Shown here piece by piece: positions 52,780-62,814 of a stretch of DNA of 64,000 bases; position 1 is the stretch's first letter, and each line of letters begins with the position of its first letter. The stretch comes from Stutzerimonas balearica DSM 6083 (GTDB lineage: Bacteria; Pseudomonadota; Gammaproteobacteria; Pseudomonadales; Pseudomonadaceae), in assembly GCF_000818015.1 (NCBI RefSeq), contig NZ_CP007511.1, positions 806,001 through 870,000 on the forward strand, written 5' to 3'. The notes under the pieces are model-generated. The model was not told the origin of the DNA and made no database searches. It worked only from the letters and a program-made list of their open reading frames with translations. Made by a program: the position numbers and the translations under genes.

Positions 52780-54980
52780 ATACCCTCGCCGCACCCGTCG
52801 GTCAGCCCCTGGCCCGGGTCGATGGACCGCTGAAGGTAACCGGCCAGGCGCGCTACGCCGCCGAATTCGATACGCCGGGCCTGCTGCATGGCGTGGTGGT
52901 CTGCAGCAGCATCGCCCGCGGCCAGGTGCTGCGCATCGATACCCGCGAGGCCGAGGCGCTCGATGGCGTCGTGCTGGTGCTGACGCACGAGAACCGCCCG
53001 CCGGTCGCCAGCTACGACAAGCCCTACCAGGACGACGATGCCGCCGATGGTTCGCCGTTTCGCCCGCTGTTCAACGACCGCGTGCTGTACAACGGCCAGC
53101 CGCTCGCGCTGGTCGTCGCCGAAACGCGCGAACTGGCGCGACATGCGGCGTCGCAGGTGCGCATCGAGTACCGCCAGGAGCCGCATCAGACCGACCTGCT
53201 GGCCGTCAGCGAGCAGGCGCACGAGGCCCCCGAGCCGCCGCCGGAGCCGCGCGGCGATTTCGCCGGTGCCTTTGCCGTCGCGCCGGTGCGCGTCGAGTGC
53301 GAGTACCAGACCCCGGTCGAACATCACAACCCGATGGAAACCCACGCGTCCACGGTGTTCTACCAGCCCGACGGCGAGCTGCTGGTGCACGACAAGACCC
53401 AGGGCGTGCAGAACTGCCAGCGCTACTTGGAAAAGGTGTTCGGCATGCAGGGGCGGATCCGCGTGCTCGCGCCTTTCGTCGGGGGTGCCTTCGGCTCGGG
53501 CCTGCGCCCGCAGTACCAGCTGCCGCTGGCCGTGATGGCGGCGCTCAAGCTGCATCGCTCGGTGCGCGTGGAGCTGACCCGCCAGCAGATGTTCACCTTT
53601 GGCTATCGGCCACGCACGCTGCAGCGCCTGAGCCTTGGCGCCGATCGCGATGGCCGTCTGCAGGCGCTGGCGCACCAGGCCATCGGCCAGACCTCGAGCT
53701 TCGAGGACTTCACCGAGCACGAGGTGGACTGGTCGGGCATGCTCTACGCCTGCGACAACGTGCAGCTGGGCTACCGGCTCGCTTCGCTGGACGTCTACAC
53801 GCCGCTGGATATGCGCGCCCCCGGCGCGGCGATCGGCGTCTTCGCCCTCGAGTGCGCGATGGACGAGCTGGCCTATGCGGCGGGCGTCGACCCGCTGGAA
53901 CTGCGCCTGCGCAACTACAGCGAGCTCAACGGCAACCAGGGCAAGCGCTATTCGAGCAAGGAGCTGCGTGCCTGCTATTCGCAGGGTGCCGAGCGCTTCG
54001 GTTGGTCGCGCCGGCCGGCGGCCCCGCGCAGCCTGCGCGACGGCGACCAGCTGATCGGCATGGGCATGGCCACCGGCGTCTGGGAGGCGCTGCAGATGCC
54101 CGCCAGCGCACGGGCCTGCATCGATGCCGATGGCCGCCTGCAGGTCAGCAGCGCCACGGCGGATATCGGTACCGGCACCTACACGGCGATGACCCAGATC
54201 GCCGCGGCCGCGCTCGGCCTGCCGATGGAGCGGGTCGACTTCCGCCTGGGGGACTCGAGCCTGCCGCAGGCACCGCTCGAAGGTGGCTCGGCGACCGTTT
54301 CCTCGGTGGGCAGCGCGGTGCACCAGGCCTGCCTGGCGCTGCGGCAGAAGCTGCTCGATGCCGCCCAGCAGTCACCGGCCTCGCCGTTCACCGGCGCCGG
54401 CATCGACGATGTCGCCTTCAGCAACGGCAGCATGCGCCTCAAGCGCCCGCCGTATTCGGCGGTCGAACTCGAGCGCATCGTCGAGGTCAGCGGGGCGCTG
54501 GACGCCGAGGTGCGCGTCGAGCCCGGCGAGCAGCGCAAGAACTGGGCGACCGGCACGCACTCGGCGGTGTTCGTCGAGGTGCGGGTGGATGAAGCGCTGG
54601 GCACGGTGAAGGTCAGCCGGGTGGTCAGCGCGGTGGCCGCCGGGCGTGTGGTCAATCCGAAGACCGCGGGCAACCAGATCGTTGGCGGGGTGGTCTGGGG
54701 CATCGGCCAGGCGCTGCACGAGGAAACGCTGATCGACCATCGCCTGGGGCGCTACATGAATCACAACCTGGCCGAGTATCACCTGCCGGTGAACGCCGAT
54801 ATTCCGGAGATCGACGTGATCTTCGTCGAGGAGCACGACAGCGTGGTCAACGACCTGGGCTCCAAGGGCGTCGGCGAGATCGGCATCGTCGGGGTCGCCG
54901 CAGCGGTGGCCAATGCCATCTACCATGCCACCGGCAAGCGCGTGCGCGAACTGCCGATCACCCTCGACAAGCTGCTTTAG
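52776..54980 (+). CDS. Molybdenum hydroxylase catalytic subunit (PaoC/YagR-like aldehyde oxidoreductase)
   Basis: 734 aa, like PaoC (about 732). Xanthine-oxidase-family fold: VGGAFGSGLRPQYQ near residue 230 and the catalytic base E701 in GSKGVGEIGIVG. Members of this branch oxidise aromatic aldehydes to acids with molybdopterin cytosine dinucleotide. Substrate cannot be fixed from sequence. A start far upstream is open in frame but is a shadow of the FAD gene; AGGAGG precedes the ATG at 52776. Confidence 0.93.
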   Translation: MNTLAAPVGQPLARVDGPLKVTGQARYAAEFDTPGLLHGVVVCSSIARGQVLRIDTREAEALDGVVLVLTHENRPPVASYDKPYQDDDAADGSPFRPLFNDRVLYNGQPLALVVAETRELARHAASQVRIEYRQEPHQTDLLAVSEQAHEAPEPPPEPRGDFAGAFAVAPVRVECEYQTPVEHHNPMETHASTVFYQPDGELLVHDKTQGVQNCQRYLEKVFGMQGRIRVLAPFVGGAFGSGLRPQYQLPLAVMAALKLHRSVRVELTRQQMFTFGYRPRTLQRLSLGADRDGRLQALAHQAIGQTSSFEDFTEHEVDWSGMLYACDNVQLGYRLASLDVYTPLDMRAPGAAIGVFALECAMDELAYAAGVDPLELRLRNYSELNGNQGKRYSSKELRACYSQGAERFGWSRRPAAPRSLRDGDQLIGMGMATGVWEALQMPASARACIDADGRLQVSSATADIGTGTYTAMTQIAAAALGLPMERVDFRLGDSSLPQAPLEGGSATVSSVGSAVHQACLALRQKLLDAAQQSPASPFTGAGIDDVAFSNGSMRLKRPPYSAVELERIVEVSGALDAEVRVEPGEQRKNWATGTHSAVFVEVRVDEALGTVKVSRVVSAVAAGRVVNPKTAGNQIVGGVVWGIGQALHEETLIDHRLGRYMNHNLAEYHLPVNADIPEIDVIFVEEHDSVVNDLGSKGVGEIGIVGVAAAVANAIYHATGKRVRELPITLDKLL

Positions 54981-54982
54981 CG

Positions 54983-55012
54983 GAGCGCGCACGGGCGTTG
55001 CCCGCGCCGCTC
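54983..55012. terminator. Hairpin between convergent genes
   Basis: GAGCG...CGCTC outer and CGGGC/GCCCG inner pairs around GTT lie between the oxidase stop and the MFS stop. Imperfect stem. Confidence 0.45.
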
Positions 55013-56237
55013 AGTCGGGCTCGCGGTGCAGCCGGTCGCGGTTGGCCAGCGTCGGGAACAGCTTCATCCAGGCGCCGGTGACCAGCAGCGTGCCGGCGCC
55101 GCCGATCACCACCGCCGGCACGGTGCCGAACAGGTGTGCGGTCAGGCCGGACTCGAATTCGCCGAGCTGGTTGGAGGCGCCGATGAACAGCCCGTTGACC
55201 GCGCTGACCCGGCCGCGCATGGCGTCGGGCGTCTCCAGCTGCACGAAGGCGCCGCGAATCACCATGCTGATCATGTCCGCCGCGCCGAGCACCACCAGCA
55301 CCCCCAGCGACAGCCAGAACGAGGTCGACAGGCCAAAGGCGATGGTCGCCAGGCCGAACACCCCGACCGCGGCGAACATCACCCGGCCGACCTGGCGGTT
55401 GATCGGGTGGCGCGCCAGCCACAGCGACATCAGCAGCGCACCGGCGGCCGGAGCCGCGCGCAACAGGCCGAGGCCGGACGGGCCGGTCAGCAGGATGTCC
55501 TTGGCGAATACCGGCAGCAGCGCGGTGGCACCGCCCAGCAGCACGGCGAACATGTCCAGCGAGATGGCGCCGAAGATGTCCGGGCGGCTGCGGATGAAGC
55601 GCATGCCGGCCAGCAGGTTGTCCATCGCCGGGCCGCTCTGCTTCGCTGGCGCCGGGCGCCCCGGCAGGCTCAGCATCAGGCTGCAGGCCAGGGTGAAGAG
55701 TACGGCTACCGGCGCATAGACCCACAGCGGGCCAATGGCGAACAGCAGCCCGCCAAGCGCCGGCGCGACGATGGTCGCGGTCTGCATGGCCGATGACGAG
55801 GCGGCGACGGCCGGCGGGAACAGCGCCGCCGGTACCAGGCTCGGCAGCAGCGCCTGGGTCGCCGGCCCCTCGAAGGCGCGCGCCGTGCCGAGCAGGAAGG
55901 CGAGCACGAAGATCATCTCGCGGGTCACGCCCAGCCCGCCGGCGCCAAGCACCAGGGTCACTGCGATCAGCCCCTGCAGGCCCTGGCACAGCGCGGCGAC
56001 CCGGCGGCGATCGAAGCGGTCGGCTACATGCCCGGTCCAGAGAACGAACAGCAGCCGCGGGGCGAACTCGGCCAGGCCGACGAGGCCGAGGTCGAGCACG
56101 CTGCCGGTCAGTTCGTACAGGTGCCAGCCGATAGCCACGGCCAGCATCTGGAAGCCGCTGGCGGTGAACACCCGGGCGAACCAGTAGCGAATGAAGGGGC
56201 GCTGCTGACGCAGCAGTGGTTTGACGGACGTGGACAT
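55011..56237 (-). CDS. EntS-like MFS exporter
   Basis: 408 aa, 12 membrane segments. The MFS_3-type pattern (RYWFARVFTASGFQMLAVAIGW; GHVADRFDRRRVAALCQGL; RGAFVQLETPDAMRGRVSAVNGLF) is like the enterobactin exporter EntS and related drug exporters. No siderophore genes are seen in the window, so a general exporter role is equally likely. The ATG at 56237 (MSTSVKPLLRQQRPF) is preferred; the longer frame is Pro/Ala-rich shadow. Confidence 0.85.
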   Translation of the reverse strand: MSTSVKPLLRQQRPFIRYWFARVFTASGFQMLAVAIGWHLYELTGSVLDLGLVGLAEFAPRLLFVLWTGHVADRFDRRRVAALCQGLQGLIAVTLVLGAGGLGVTREMIFVLAFLLGTARAFEGPATQALLPSLVPAALFPPAVAASSSAMQTATIVAPALGGLLFAIGPLWVYAPVAVLFTLACSLMLSLPGRPAPAKQSGPAMDNLLAGMRFIRSRPDIFGAISLDMFAVLLGGATALLPVFAKDILLTGPSGLGLLRAAPAAGALLMSLWLARHPINRQVGRVMFAAVGVFGLATIAFGLSTSFWLSLGVLVVLGAADMISMVIRGAFVQLETPDAMRGRVSAVNGLFIGASNQLGEFESGLTAHLFGTVPAVVIGGAGTLLVTGAWMKLFPTLANRDRLHREPD

Positions 56238-56301
56238 CGGGCGGGCGCCGGCAGGGCAGGGCAGGGCCGGCCAGCCTAGCATGCCGGCCGCATTTGGTCG
56301 T

Positions 56302-56706
56302 TCAGCCGGAGGCGGCGCTGTCGGCGAGCAGGCCGCGCTCGGCAAACACCGCCCTGGCGGTGCTCATACCATTGAGCGCAGCGGGAAAACCGGCATAGAC
56401 GGCCATCTGGATGATCACTTCGATGATCTGCTCGGGGGTGCAGCCGACATTCAGCGCACCATGCAGATGCACGGCCAGCTGAGGCTGGCAGTGGCCGAGC
56501 GCGGTCAGTGCCGCGACTGTGGCCAGCTCGCGCTGCGCCAGGTCGAGGCCGGGCCGCTGGTAGATGTCGCCGAAGGGAAATTCGATGACGTAGCGGGCCA
56601 GGTCCGGGGCGATCGCCTGGAGGCTGTCGATGACCTTGCGGCCGGCTTCGCCGTCGATGCGTTCAAGTGTGGCCAGGCCTTCGCGGTAGCGGGTGGATGC
56701 GGGCAT
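56302..56706 (-). CDS. Carboxymuconolactone decarboxylase/AhpD-like protein
   Basis: 134 aa. Signature [46 protein letters not shown] contains the conserved Glu, Cys and His of the CMD family; Cys in GHC and in VGC are spaced as Cx(n)C rather than the CxxC of AhpD, which argues for a CMD-type or related redox role. It starts 58 nt after the MerR stop on the same strand and is the likely target of that regulator. Confidence 0.87.
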   Translation of the reverse strand: MPASTRYREGLATLERIDGEAGRKVIDSLQAIAPDLARYVIEFPFGDIYQRPGLDLAQRELATVAALTALGHCQPQLAVHLHGALNVGCTPEQIIEVIIQMAVYAGFPAALNGMSTARAVFAERGLLADSAASG

Positions 56707-56764
56707 GTTTTCGTCCTCTGCGGGGTAGATGACGAAAAGCCTGCGCCCTGGAGTGAACTCCAGG

Positions 56765-57142
56765 TCAAGCGTCGGTGGGGTGGCGGTACAGCTCGATCTT
56801 CGCCTGCAGGGCGGCGAGGTGCTCGCGGTCACGCGCCAGGCGCGCCTGCAAGCGTTGCGCATGGGCCTCGAGCAGCGCCTGGCGGGCGGCGCGCGTGGCG
56901 TCGCCCTGCTCGCGCAGGTCGGCGTAGCGAAGGATGTCGCCGAGCGCCATGCCGGTGTCCTTCAGGCGCAGGATGAAGCCGACCCATTCGACATCGCGCG
57001 CGCCGTAGACGCGGCGGCCACTGGCGTCTCGCACGGTGTGGCGCAGCAGGCCGATCTTCTCGTAGTAGCGCAGCGTGTCGGCCGACAGCCCGGTGCGTGC
57101 GGCGAACTGGCCGATGCTCAGCCGTGGTGCCGCCTCGCTCAT
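56765..57142 (-). CDS. MerR-family regulator
   Basis: 125 aa. N-terminal winged helix ([26 protein letters not shown]), then the dimerisation coiled coil. The C-terminal part has no paired Cys for metal binding, so it is not a mercury/copper-type member; this shape fits regulators that sense aldehydes or other electrophiles. Start ATG overlaps the rlmG stop by 4 nt. With the CMD gene it forms a small stress module. Confidence 0.9.
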   Translation of the reverse strand: MSEAAPRLSIGQFAARTGLSADTLRYYEKIGLLRHTVRDASGRRVYGARDVEWVGFILRLKDTGMALGDILRYADLREQGDATRAARQALLEAHAQRLQARLARDREHLAALQAKIELYRHPTDA

Positions 57143-58266
57143 CCCTTGATGGCCCGCAGGATGACGAACTTGGGCGTCGCGGCGACCTGCTCGACCTTGC
57201 CGAACAAGCGCTTGAGCTTGTGGTGGTACCCCAGGTGGCGGTTGCCGACGATCCACAGCTCGCCGCCCTTGGCCAGCGCCGCCCGCGCCTGGGTGAACAT
57301 GCGCCAGGCGAGGAAATCGCCGACCACCTGCTGCTGGTGGAACGGCGGGTTGCACAGGACCAGATCCAGCGAGGCCGCGGGCTGTTCGGCCAGGCCGTCG
57401 CCGGCGCGGATGTCGGCCGGGCGTTCGCTGTGGACTGCCTGCCAGTTCTCGCGCGCCGACTGCACCGCCATGTAGCTCTCGTCCACCAGGGTCAGCTCGG
57501 CCTGCGGATTGCTCAGCGCGTAGACGATGCCGAGCACACCGTTGCCGCAGCCGAGGTCGGCCACGCGCAGGTTGCCCAAGGCCCGTGGCAGGTGCGGGAG
57601 GAACGCGCGGGTGCCGATGTCCAGGCCCTCGCGACAGAACAGGTTGGCCTGATTGGACAGCTCGATGGGCGGCCGCTCCAGGCGGTAGCGCGTCGGATAA
57701 GGCGAGACCGGCGCCGGCTGGTCGACTGGCGTGGCGCTGAGCAGACGGGCCTTCTTCACCGCGAGCGAGGCCTGTACCGGGCCGATGTAGCGCTCCAGCA
57801 GGTCACCGGCGGCGCGCGGCAGGTGCTTGATCATGGCGCCGGCGATCACCTGGGCGCCGGGGGCGAGCTGGCCGTGCAGACGGATCAGCTGTTCCTCGAG
57901 CAGCGCCAGGGTCTTCGGCACGCGGATCAGTACGCGATCGAAGGGGCCCCGGGGGGTCTCGCTGGCCGGTACGAAGCGCACTGCGTCGGTCGCCAGGGCA
58001 TTGCGCTCAAGGTTTTTCTGCAGTGCCAGCCAGCCCAGATGCGAGTCGCCACAGCTGGTGACCTGCGCATGCCCGGCGAGCGAACAGGCCAGCGCACCGA
58101 AGGCATCGTTGAGCACCAGTACCCGGGTCTCGCCCGGCAGATGCTGTTCGGCCAGCTGCGTCAGCAGGTATTCGTCGGCCGCGTCGAAGGCCTGCAGCGG
58201 CTCGTTGGGCTGCTCCGGTTGGCGGATCAGGTCGAGGCTGGCGAGGGGCGTTTGCAGAATAGGCAT
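57139..58266 (-). CDS. rlmG: 23S rRNA (guanine-1835-N2)-methyltransferase RlmG
   Basis: 375 aa, normal length. N-terminal degenerate and C-terminal active methyltransferase-like halves: SAM site VADLGCGNGVLGIVYAL near residue 235 and catalytic motif LVLCNPPFHQQQVV near 304 (NPPF, as in RlmC/RsmC-type guanine N2 enzymes). Methylates G1835 of the large ribosomal RNA. It is divergent from fpr. Confidence 0.94.
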   Translation of the reverse strand: MPILQTPLASLDLIRQPEQPNEPLQAFDAADEYLLTQLAEQHLPGETRVLVLNDAFGALACSLAGHAQVTSCGDSHLGWLALQKNLERNALATDAVRFVPASETPRGPFDRVLIRVPKTLALLEEQLIRLHGQLAPGAQVIAGAMIKHLPRAAGDLLERYIGPVQASLAVKKARLLSATPVDQPAPVSPYPTRYRLERPPIELSNQANLFCREGLDIGTRAFLPHLPRALGNLRVADLGCGNGVLGIVYALSNPQAELTLVDESYMAVQSARENWQAVHSERPADIRAGDGLAEQPAASLDLVLCNPPFHQQQVVGDFLAWRMFTQARAALAKGGELWIVGNRHLGYHHKLKRLFGKVEQVAATPKFVILRAIKG

Positions 58267-58352
58267 GAGAACTGGCGGTGTTTGTCGACGTCGGAAAGAG
58301 GTATCAAGACGCTATACGGGCGAGGCCCGAAGACGCTCGGAGGGAGCGAAGT

Positions 58353-59129
58353 ATGACCGCCAGCGAAGAGAAGTTCACCCGCCAGCGGCTGCTCGAAGTG
58401 CAGACGCTGACGCCCAACCTGTTCACCCTGCGCACTACGCGCGACCCCGGCTTTCGCTTCACCGCCGGGCAGTTCGCCCGGCTCGGTGTGCGCAAGCCCA
58501 GTGGTTGCATCGTCTGGCGCGCCTACTCGATGGTGTCCGCGCCGCACGACGAGTTTCTCGATTTCTTTTCCATCGTGGTGCCGGACGGCGAGTTCACCAG
58601 CGAGTTGAGCCGGCTCTCGGTCGGCGACGAGCTGCTGGTCGAGAAGCAGGCCTTCGGCTTTCTCACCCTGGATCGTTTCCCGGACGGGCGCGATCTCTGG
58701 CTGCTGGCCACCGGCACCGGCATCGCGCCGTTCCTGTCGATCCTGCAGGACTTCGAGGCCTGGCAGCGCTTCGAGCGCATCGTGCTGGTCTACAGCGTGC
58801 GCCAGCAGCGCGAGCTGGCCTACCAGCAGCTGATCGCCGACCTGCCGCGGCGTGAGTACCTCGAAGGCCTCGGCGACAAGCTGACCTACCTGCCGGTGGT
58901 GACCCGCGAGCAGGTGCCCGGTGCGCTGCACGGGCGCATCACGCAGCTGATCGAGACCGGCGAACTGGAACGCGCCGCGGGCCTGGCGCTGAGCCCCGAG
59001 CATTCGCGGATCATGCTCTGCGGCAATCCACAGATGATCGAGGATACCCGTGCGGTCCTGAAGACGCGGGACCTGCAGCTGGCGCTGACGCGACGGCCGG
59101 GACAGGTGGCGGTGGAGAATTACTGGTAG
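58353..59129 (+). CDS. fpr: Ferredoxin-NADP reductase Fpr
   Basis: 258 aa single-domain FAD enzyme of the bacterial subclass I type. FAD motif RAYSMVSAP near residue 56, NADPH motif ATGTGIAPFLS near 115, C-terminal end VENYW, the short aromatic tail typical of Pseudomonas/Azotobacter Fpr. Supplies reduced ferredoxin/flavodoxin and handles oxidative stress and iron release. Start ATG at 58353 follows AGGGAG. Confidence 0.95.
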   Translation: MTASEEKFTRQRLLEVQTLTPNLFTLRTTRDPGFRFTAGQFARLGVRKPSGCIVWRAYSMVSAPHDEFLDFFSIVVPDGEFTSELSRLSVGDELLVEKQAFGFLTLDRFPDGRDLWLLATGTGIAPFLSILQDFEAWQRFERIVLVYSVRQQRELAYQQLIADLPRREYLEGLGDKLTYLPVVTREQVPGALHGRITQLIETGELERAAGLALSPEHSRIMLCGNPQMIEDTRAVLKTRDLQLALTRRPGQVAVENYW

Positions 59130-59152
59130 GGCGGCTTGTTCATCTGCGCCGC

Positions 59153-59243
59153 GTGGAAAATCGCTGCGCGCGTTTTCCACCCTACGTTGGCCGGGTACGT
59201 GCCGCGCTCCTAGCGAGTAGGGTGGATGGCCGAAGCCATCCAC
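59153..59243. repeat. REP-like inverted pair between fpr and gdhA
   Basis: GTGGAAAA (59153-59160) with TTTTCCAC (59173-59180), and GTGGATGG (59222-59229) with CCATCCAC (59236-59243); outer blocks CCACCCTAC and GTAGGGTGG also pair. Similar in type to the units at 42772-42836, also with GTGGA-type termini. Confidence 0.6.
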
Positions 59244-59302
59244 GCGGGCGGTGGTCGGTGTTCGAGGCCCAGTCGCTGCCCGCATGGCGTGCTCAAAACG
59301 AC

Positions 59303-59332
59303 AGAGCCCCGCCGGGTGACCGGCGGGGCTCT
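59303..59332. terminator. Strong terminator downstream of gdhA
   Basis: AGAGCCCCGCCGG pairs perfectly with CCGGCGGGGCTCT (13 bp, GTGA tetraloop), 31 nt beyond the gdhA stop. Confidence 0.9.
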
Positions 59333-59362
59333 TGCCTTATCGCTAGCGGCTTGCTCGCTGCT

Positions 59363-61056
<1,694 letters not shown>

Positions 61057-61842
61057 TCAGTCGGCGCGCTCGCAGCGATTGCGGCCACTGCGCTTGGCTT
61101 TCAGCAGGGCGACATCGGCGCGATTGATCGCCTTGGAGTAGTTCTCTTCGCGCTGCAGTTCAGCCAGGCCTATGCTCACCGTGACCGACAGCGGCTCGTC
61201 ATTGGCGCGCACGACCAGGGCTTCGAGCGCGCGCCGCAAGCGCTCGGTCACCAGGGCGGCACGCTCCGCGTCGGTCTCGGGCATGAGCACGAGGAATTCC
61301 TCGCCGCCCCAACGCCCGCAGAGATCGTGATCGCGCAGCTCGGCTTCCATGACCCGGGCGATCTCGATCAGCACCTGGTCGCCGACCTCATGGCCGTAGT
61401 CGTCGTTGATGCGTTTGAAGTGATCGATGTCCAGCAATGCCAGGCACAGCGGCCGTGTATAGCGCCGGGCCCGCTCGCTTTCCTCGCGCAGCCTTTCGGT
61501 GAGCAGGCGACGGTTGGCGATGCCGGTCAGGGCATCGTGCGTCGAGGCTTCCTTCAGCGCGACGTTCAGGTCGCGCATCATGCTCTGGTAGCGATCGGAA
61601 ATGCGTGCCACCTTTTCCAGCCGGTGCAGCTGCTTCTCGAAGCGCGCAGTCATGCTCAGCTCGCGCTCGCGGGCAATGCTCTGATAGCCGTCGGACAGCC
61701 GCGCGATACGCTCGATACGCTCGAGCAGGTCGCGGTGCGCACCCCACAGGCGAGCCAGGGCATCGTGCAGTCGATGCGCCTCGTGCCCCGGTTCGGCCAG
61801 CAGTTCGGCGATTTCCTGCTCAAGGGGTTGCGGCCCGCGCAT
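61057..61842 (-). CDS. siaD: Diguanylate cyclase SiaD
   Basis: 261 aa soluble GGDEF protein. N-terminal helical region (about 1-95) then the cyclase domain with the active motif GGEEF (RWGGEEFLVLMP) and, five residues upstream, the product-inhibition site RDHD (RxxD). Makes c-di-GMP from GTP; in P. aeruginosa its activity depends on unphosphorylated SiaC bound to its N-terminal part. Final gene of siaABCD, 10 nt after siaC. Confidence 0.95.
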   Translation of the reverse strand: MRGPQPLEQEIAELLAEPGHEAHRLHDALARLWGAHRDLLERIERIARLSDGYQSIARERELSMTARFEKQLHRLEKVARISDRYQSMMRDLNVALKEASTHDALTGIANRRLLTERLREESERARRYTRPLCLALLDIDHFKRINDDYGHEVGDQVLIEIARVMEAELRDHDLCGRWGGEEFLVLMPETDAERAALVTERLRRALEALVVRANDEPLSVTVSIGLAELQREENYSKAINRADVALLKAKRSGRNRCERAD

Positions 61843-61852
61843 CAGAAAGCCC

Positions 61853-62230
61853 TCAGTCTTGGCTCAGAATCGAGAAGGGAAAGGTGCAGTCTTCCTTGAA
61901 TTCTTCGGCCAGCTCCATGACCCGCTCGTTGCGCGTGTCGTAGTACCAGTTCACGCCGACGCTGCGGCCCTGCTGGTGTGCGGCCTCGAGCAGGTCGAAG
62001 ATGTCCATCATGGCCTTGATGCTGCTGGTGTTCAGGTACAGCAGGCGCAGTTCGAGGCTCAGCGGGCGTTCGGCTTCGGCGAGAAAGCGTTCGATCCAGG
62101 CAAACACCTGATGAAACAGCTCGTAGGAGTTCTCGGGGTAGGAGTCGCCCTGCATCGAGACGGTGCCGGCGGCCCAATCGGACTGGATGGCAGGAGTGGA
62201 CTGGCTGCCGGGAATGGAAAAATCGTTCAT
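61853..62230 (-). CDS. siaC: Biofilm regulator SiaC
   Basis: 125 aa. Family motif LYLNTSSIKAMMDIFDLLE places the phosphorylated threonine exactly at T68, the residue modified by SiaB and cleared by SiaA in P. aeruginosa. When unphosphorylated it activates SiaD. 19 nt downstream of siaB. Confidence 0.95.
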   Translation of the reverse strand: MNDFSIPGSQSTPAIQSDWAAGTVSMQGDSYPENSYELFHQVFAWIERFLAEAERPLSLELRLLYLNTSSIKAMMDIFDLLEAAHQQGRSVGVNWYYDTRNERVMELAEEFKEDCTFPFSILSQD

Positions 62231-62249
62231 ATCGTGCGTGCTCTGAAAA

Positions 62250-62792
62250 TCAAATGACCGCGCTCAGGCTGATGAAGTGAAGGCCGTCGGTGGCCGGCTG
62301 CATGGCTGCACGCAGGGGCTCGCTGGACTTGCGGGCGATGTCGATCAGGCCTAGGCCGGCGCCGGACACGACGTGCTCGTCGCGCGGCTTGCGCAGCTGC
62401 TCCTTGTACATGGCCTTGAGCGCCGGCTTGTCCAGCTGCGCCAGGCTGGCCACGGCGGCCAGCAGCATCTCGCCGTCGGCCTGCTCGATCAGGTTGCCGG
62501 CCGAAACCACATAGCGGCCCTGCTCATCGCGCGAGACGACCACGGTCGCGCCGGCCTGCTGGTCGCTCCAGTTCTTCCCGCGGGTGTAGTGGCGGATGTT
62601 CTGCGTCATCTCGACGTAGACGGCGAACACGTCCATGGCCGAGGACGGGTGCGCGTGCTCGGCCTGCATGTAGTTGCGCAGGGCGTTGCCGATCTCCTCG
62701 ATCAGGCTGCGCGAGATCGGGCCGTTGAAGCACAGCAGGATCTGCTGCCGGTTGTAGTGTTCGCGCATGGCGAACAGGTCGATGGGTTCCAT
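62250..62792 (-). CDS. siaB: SiaB protein kinase
   Basis: 180 aa. Degenerate HATPase-like fold of the DUF6272/SiaB family: VYVEMTQNIRHYTRG near residue 60 (N-box-like) and VVSGAGLGLIDIARKS near 142 (G-box-like). Phosphorylates SiaC at Thr68, opposing SiaA. Lies 22 nt after siaA. Confidence 0.94.
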   Translation of the reverse strand: MEPIDLFAMREHYNRQQILLCFNGPISRSLIEEIGNALRNYMQAEHAHPSSAMDVFAVYVEMTQNIRHYTRGKNWSDQQAGATVVVSRDEQGRYVVSAGNLIEQADGEMLLAAVASLAQLDKPALKAMYKEQLRKPRDEHVVSGAGLGLIDIARKSSEPLRAAMQPATDGLHFISLSAVI

Positions 62793-62814
62793 GGGGACTC
62801 CTGGTGGAACTCGT

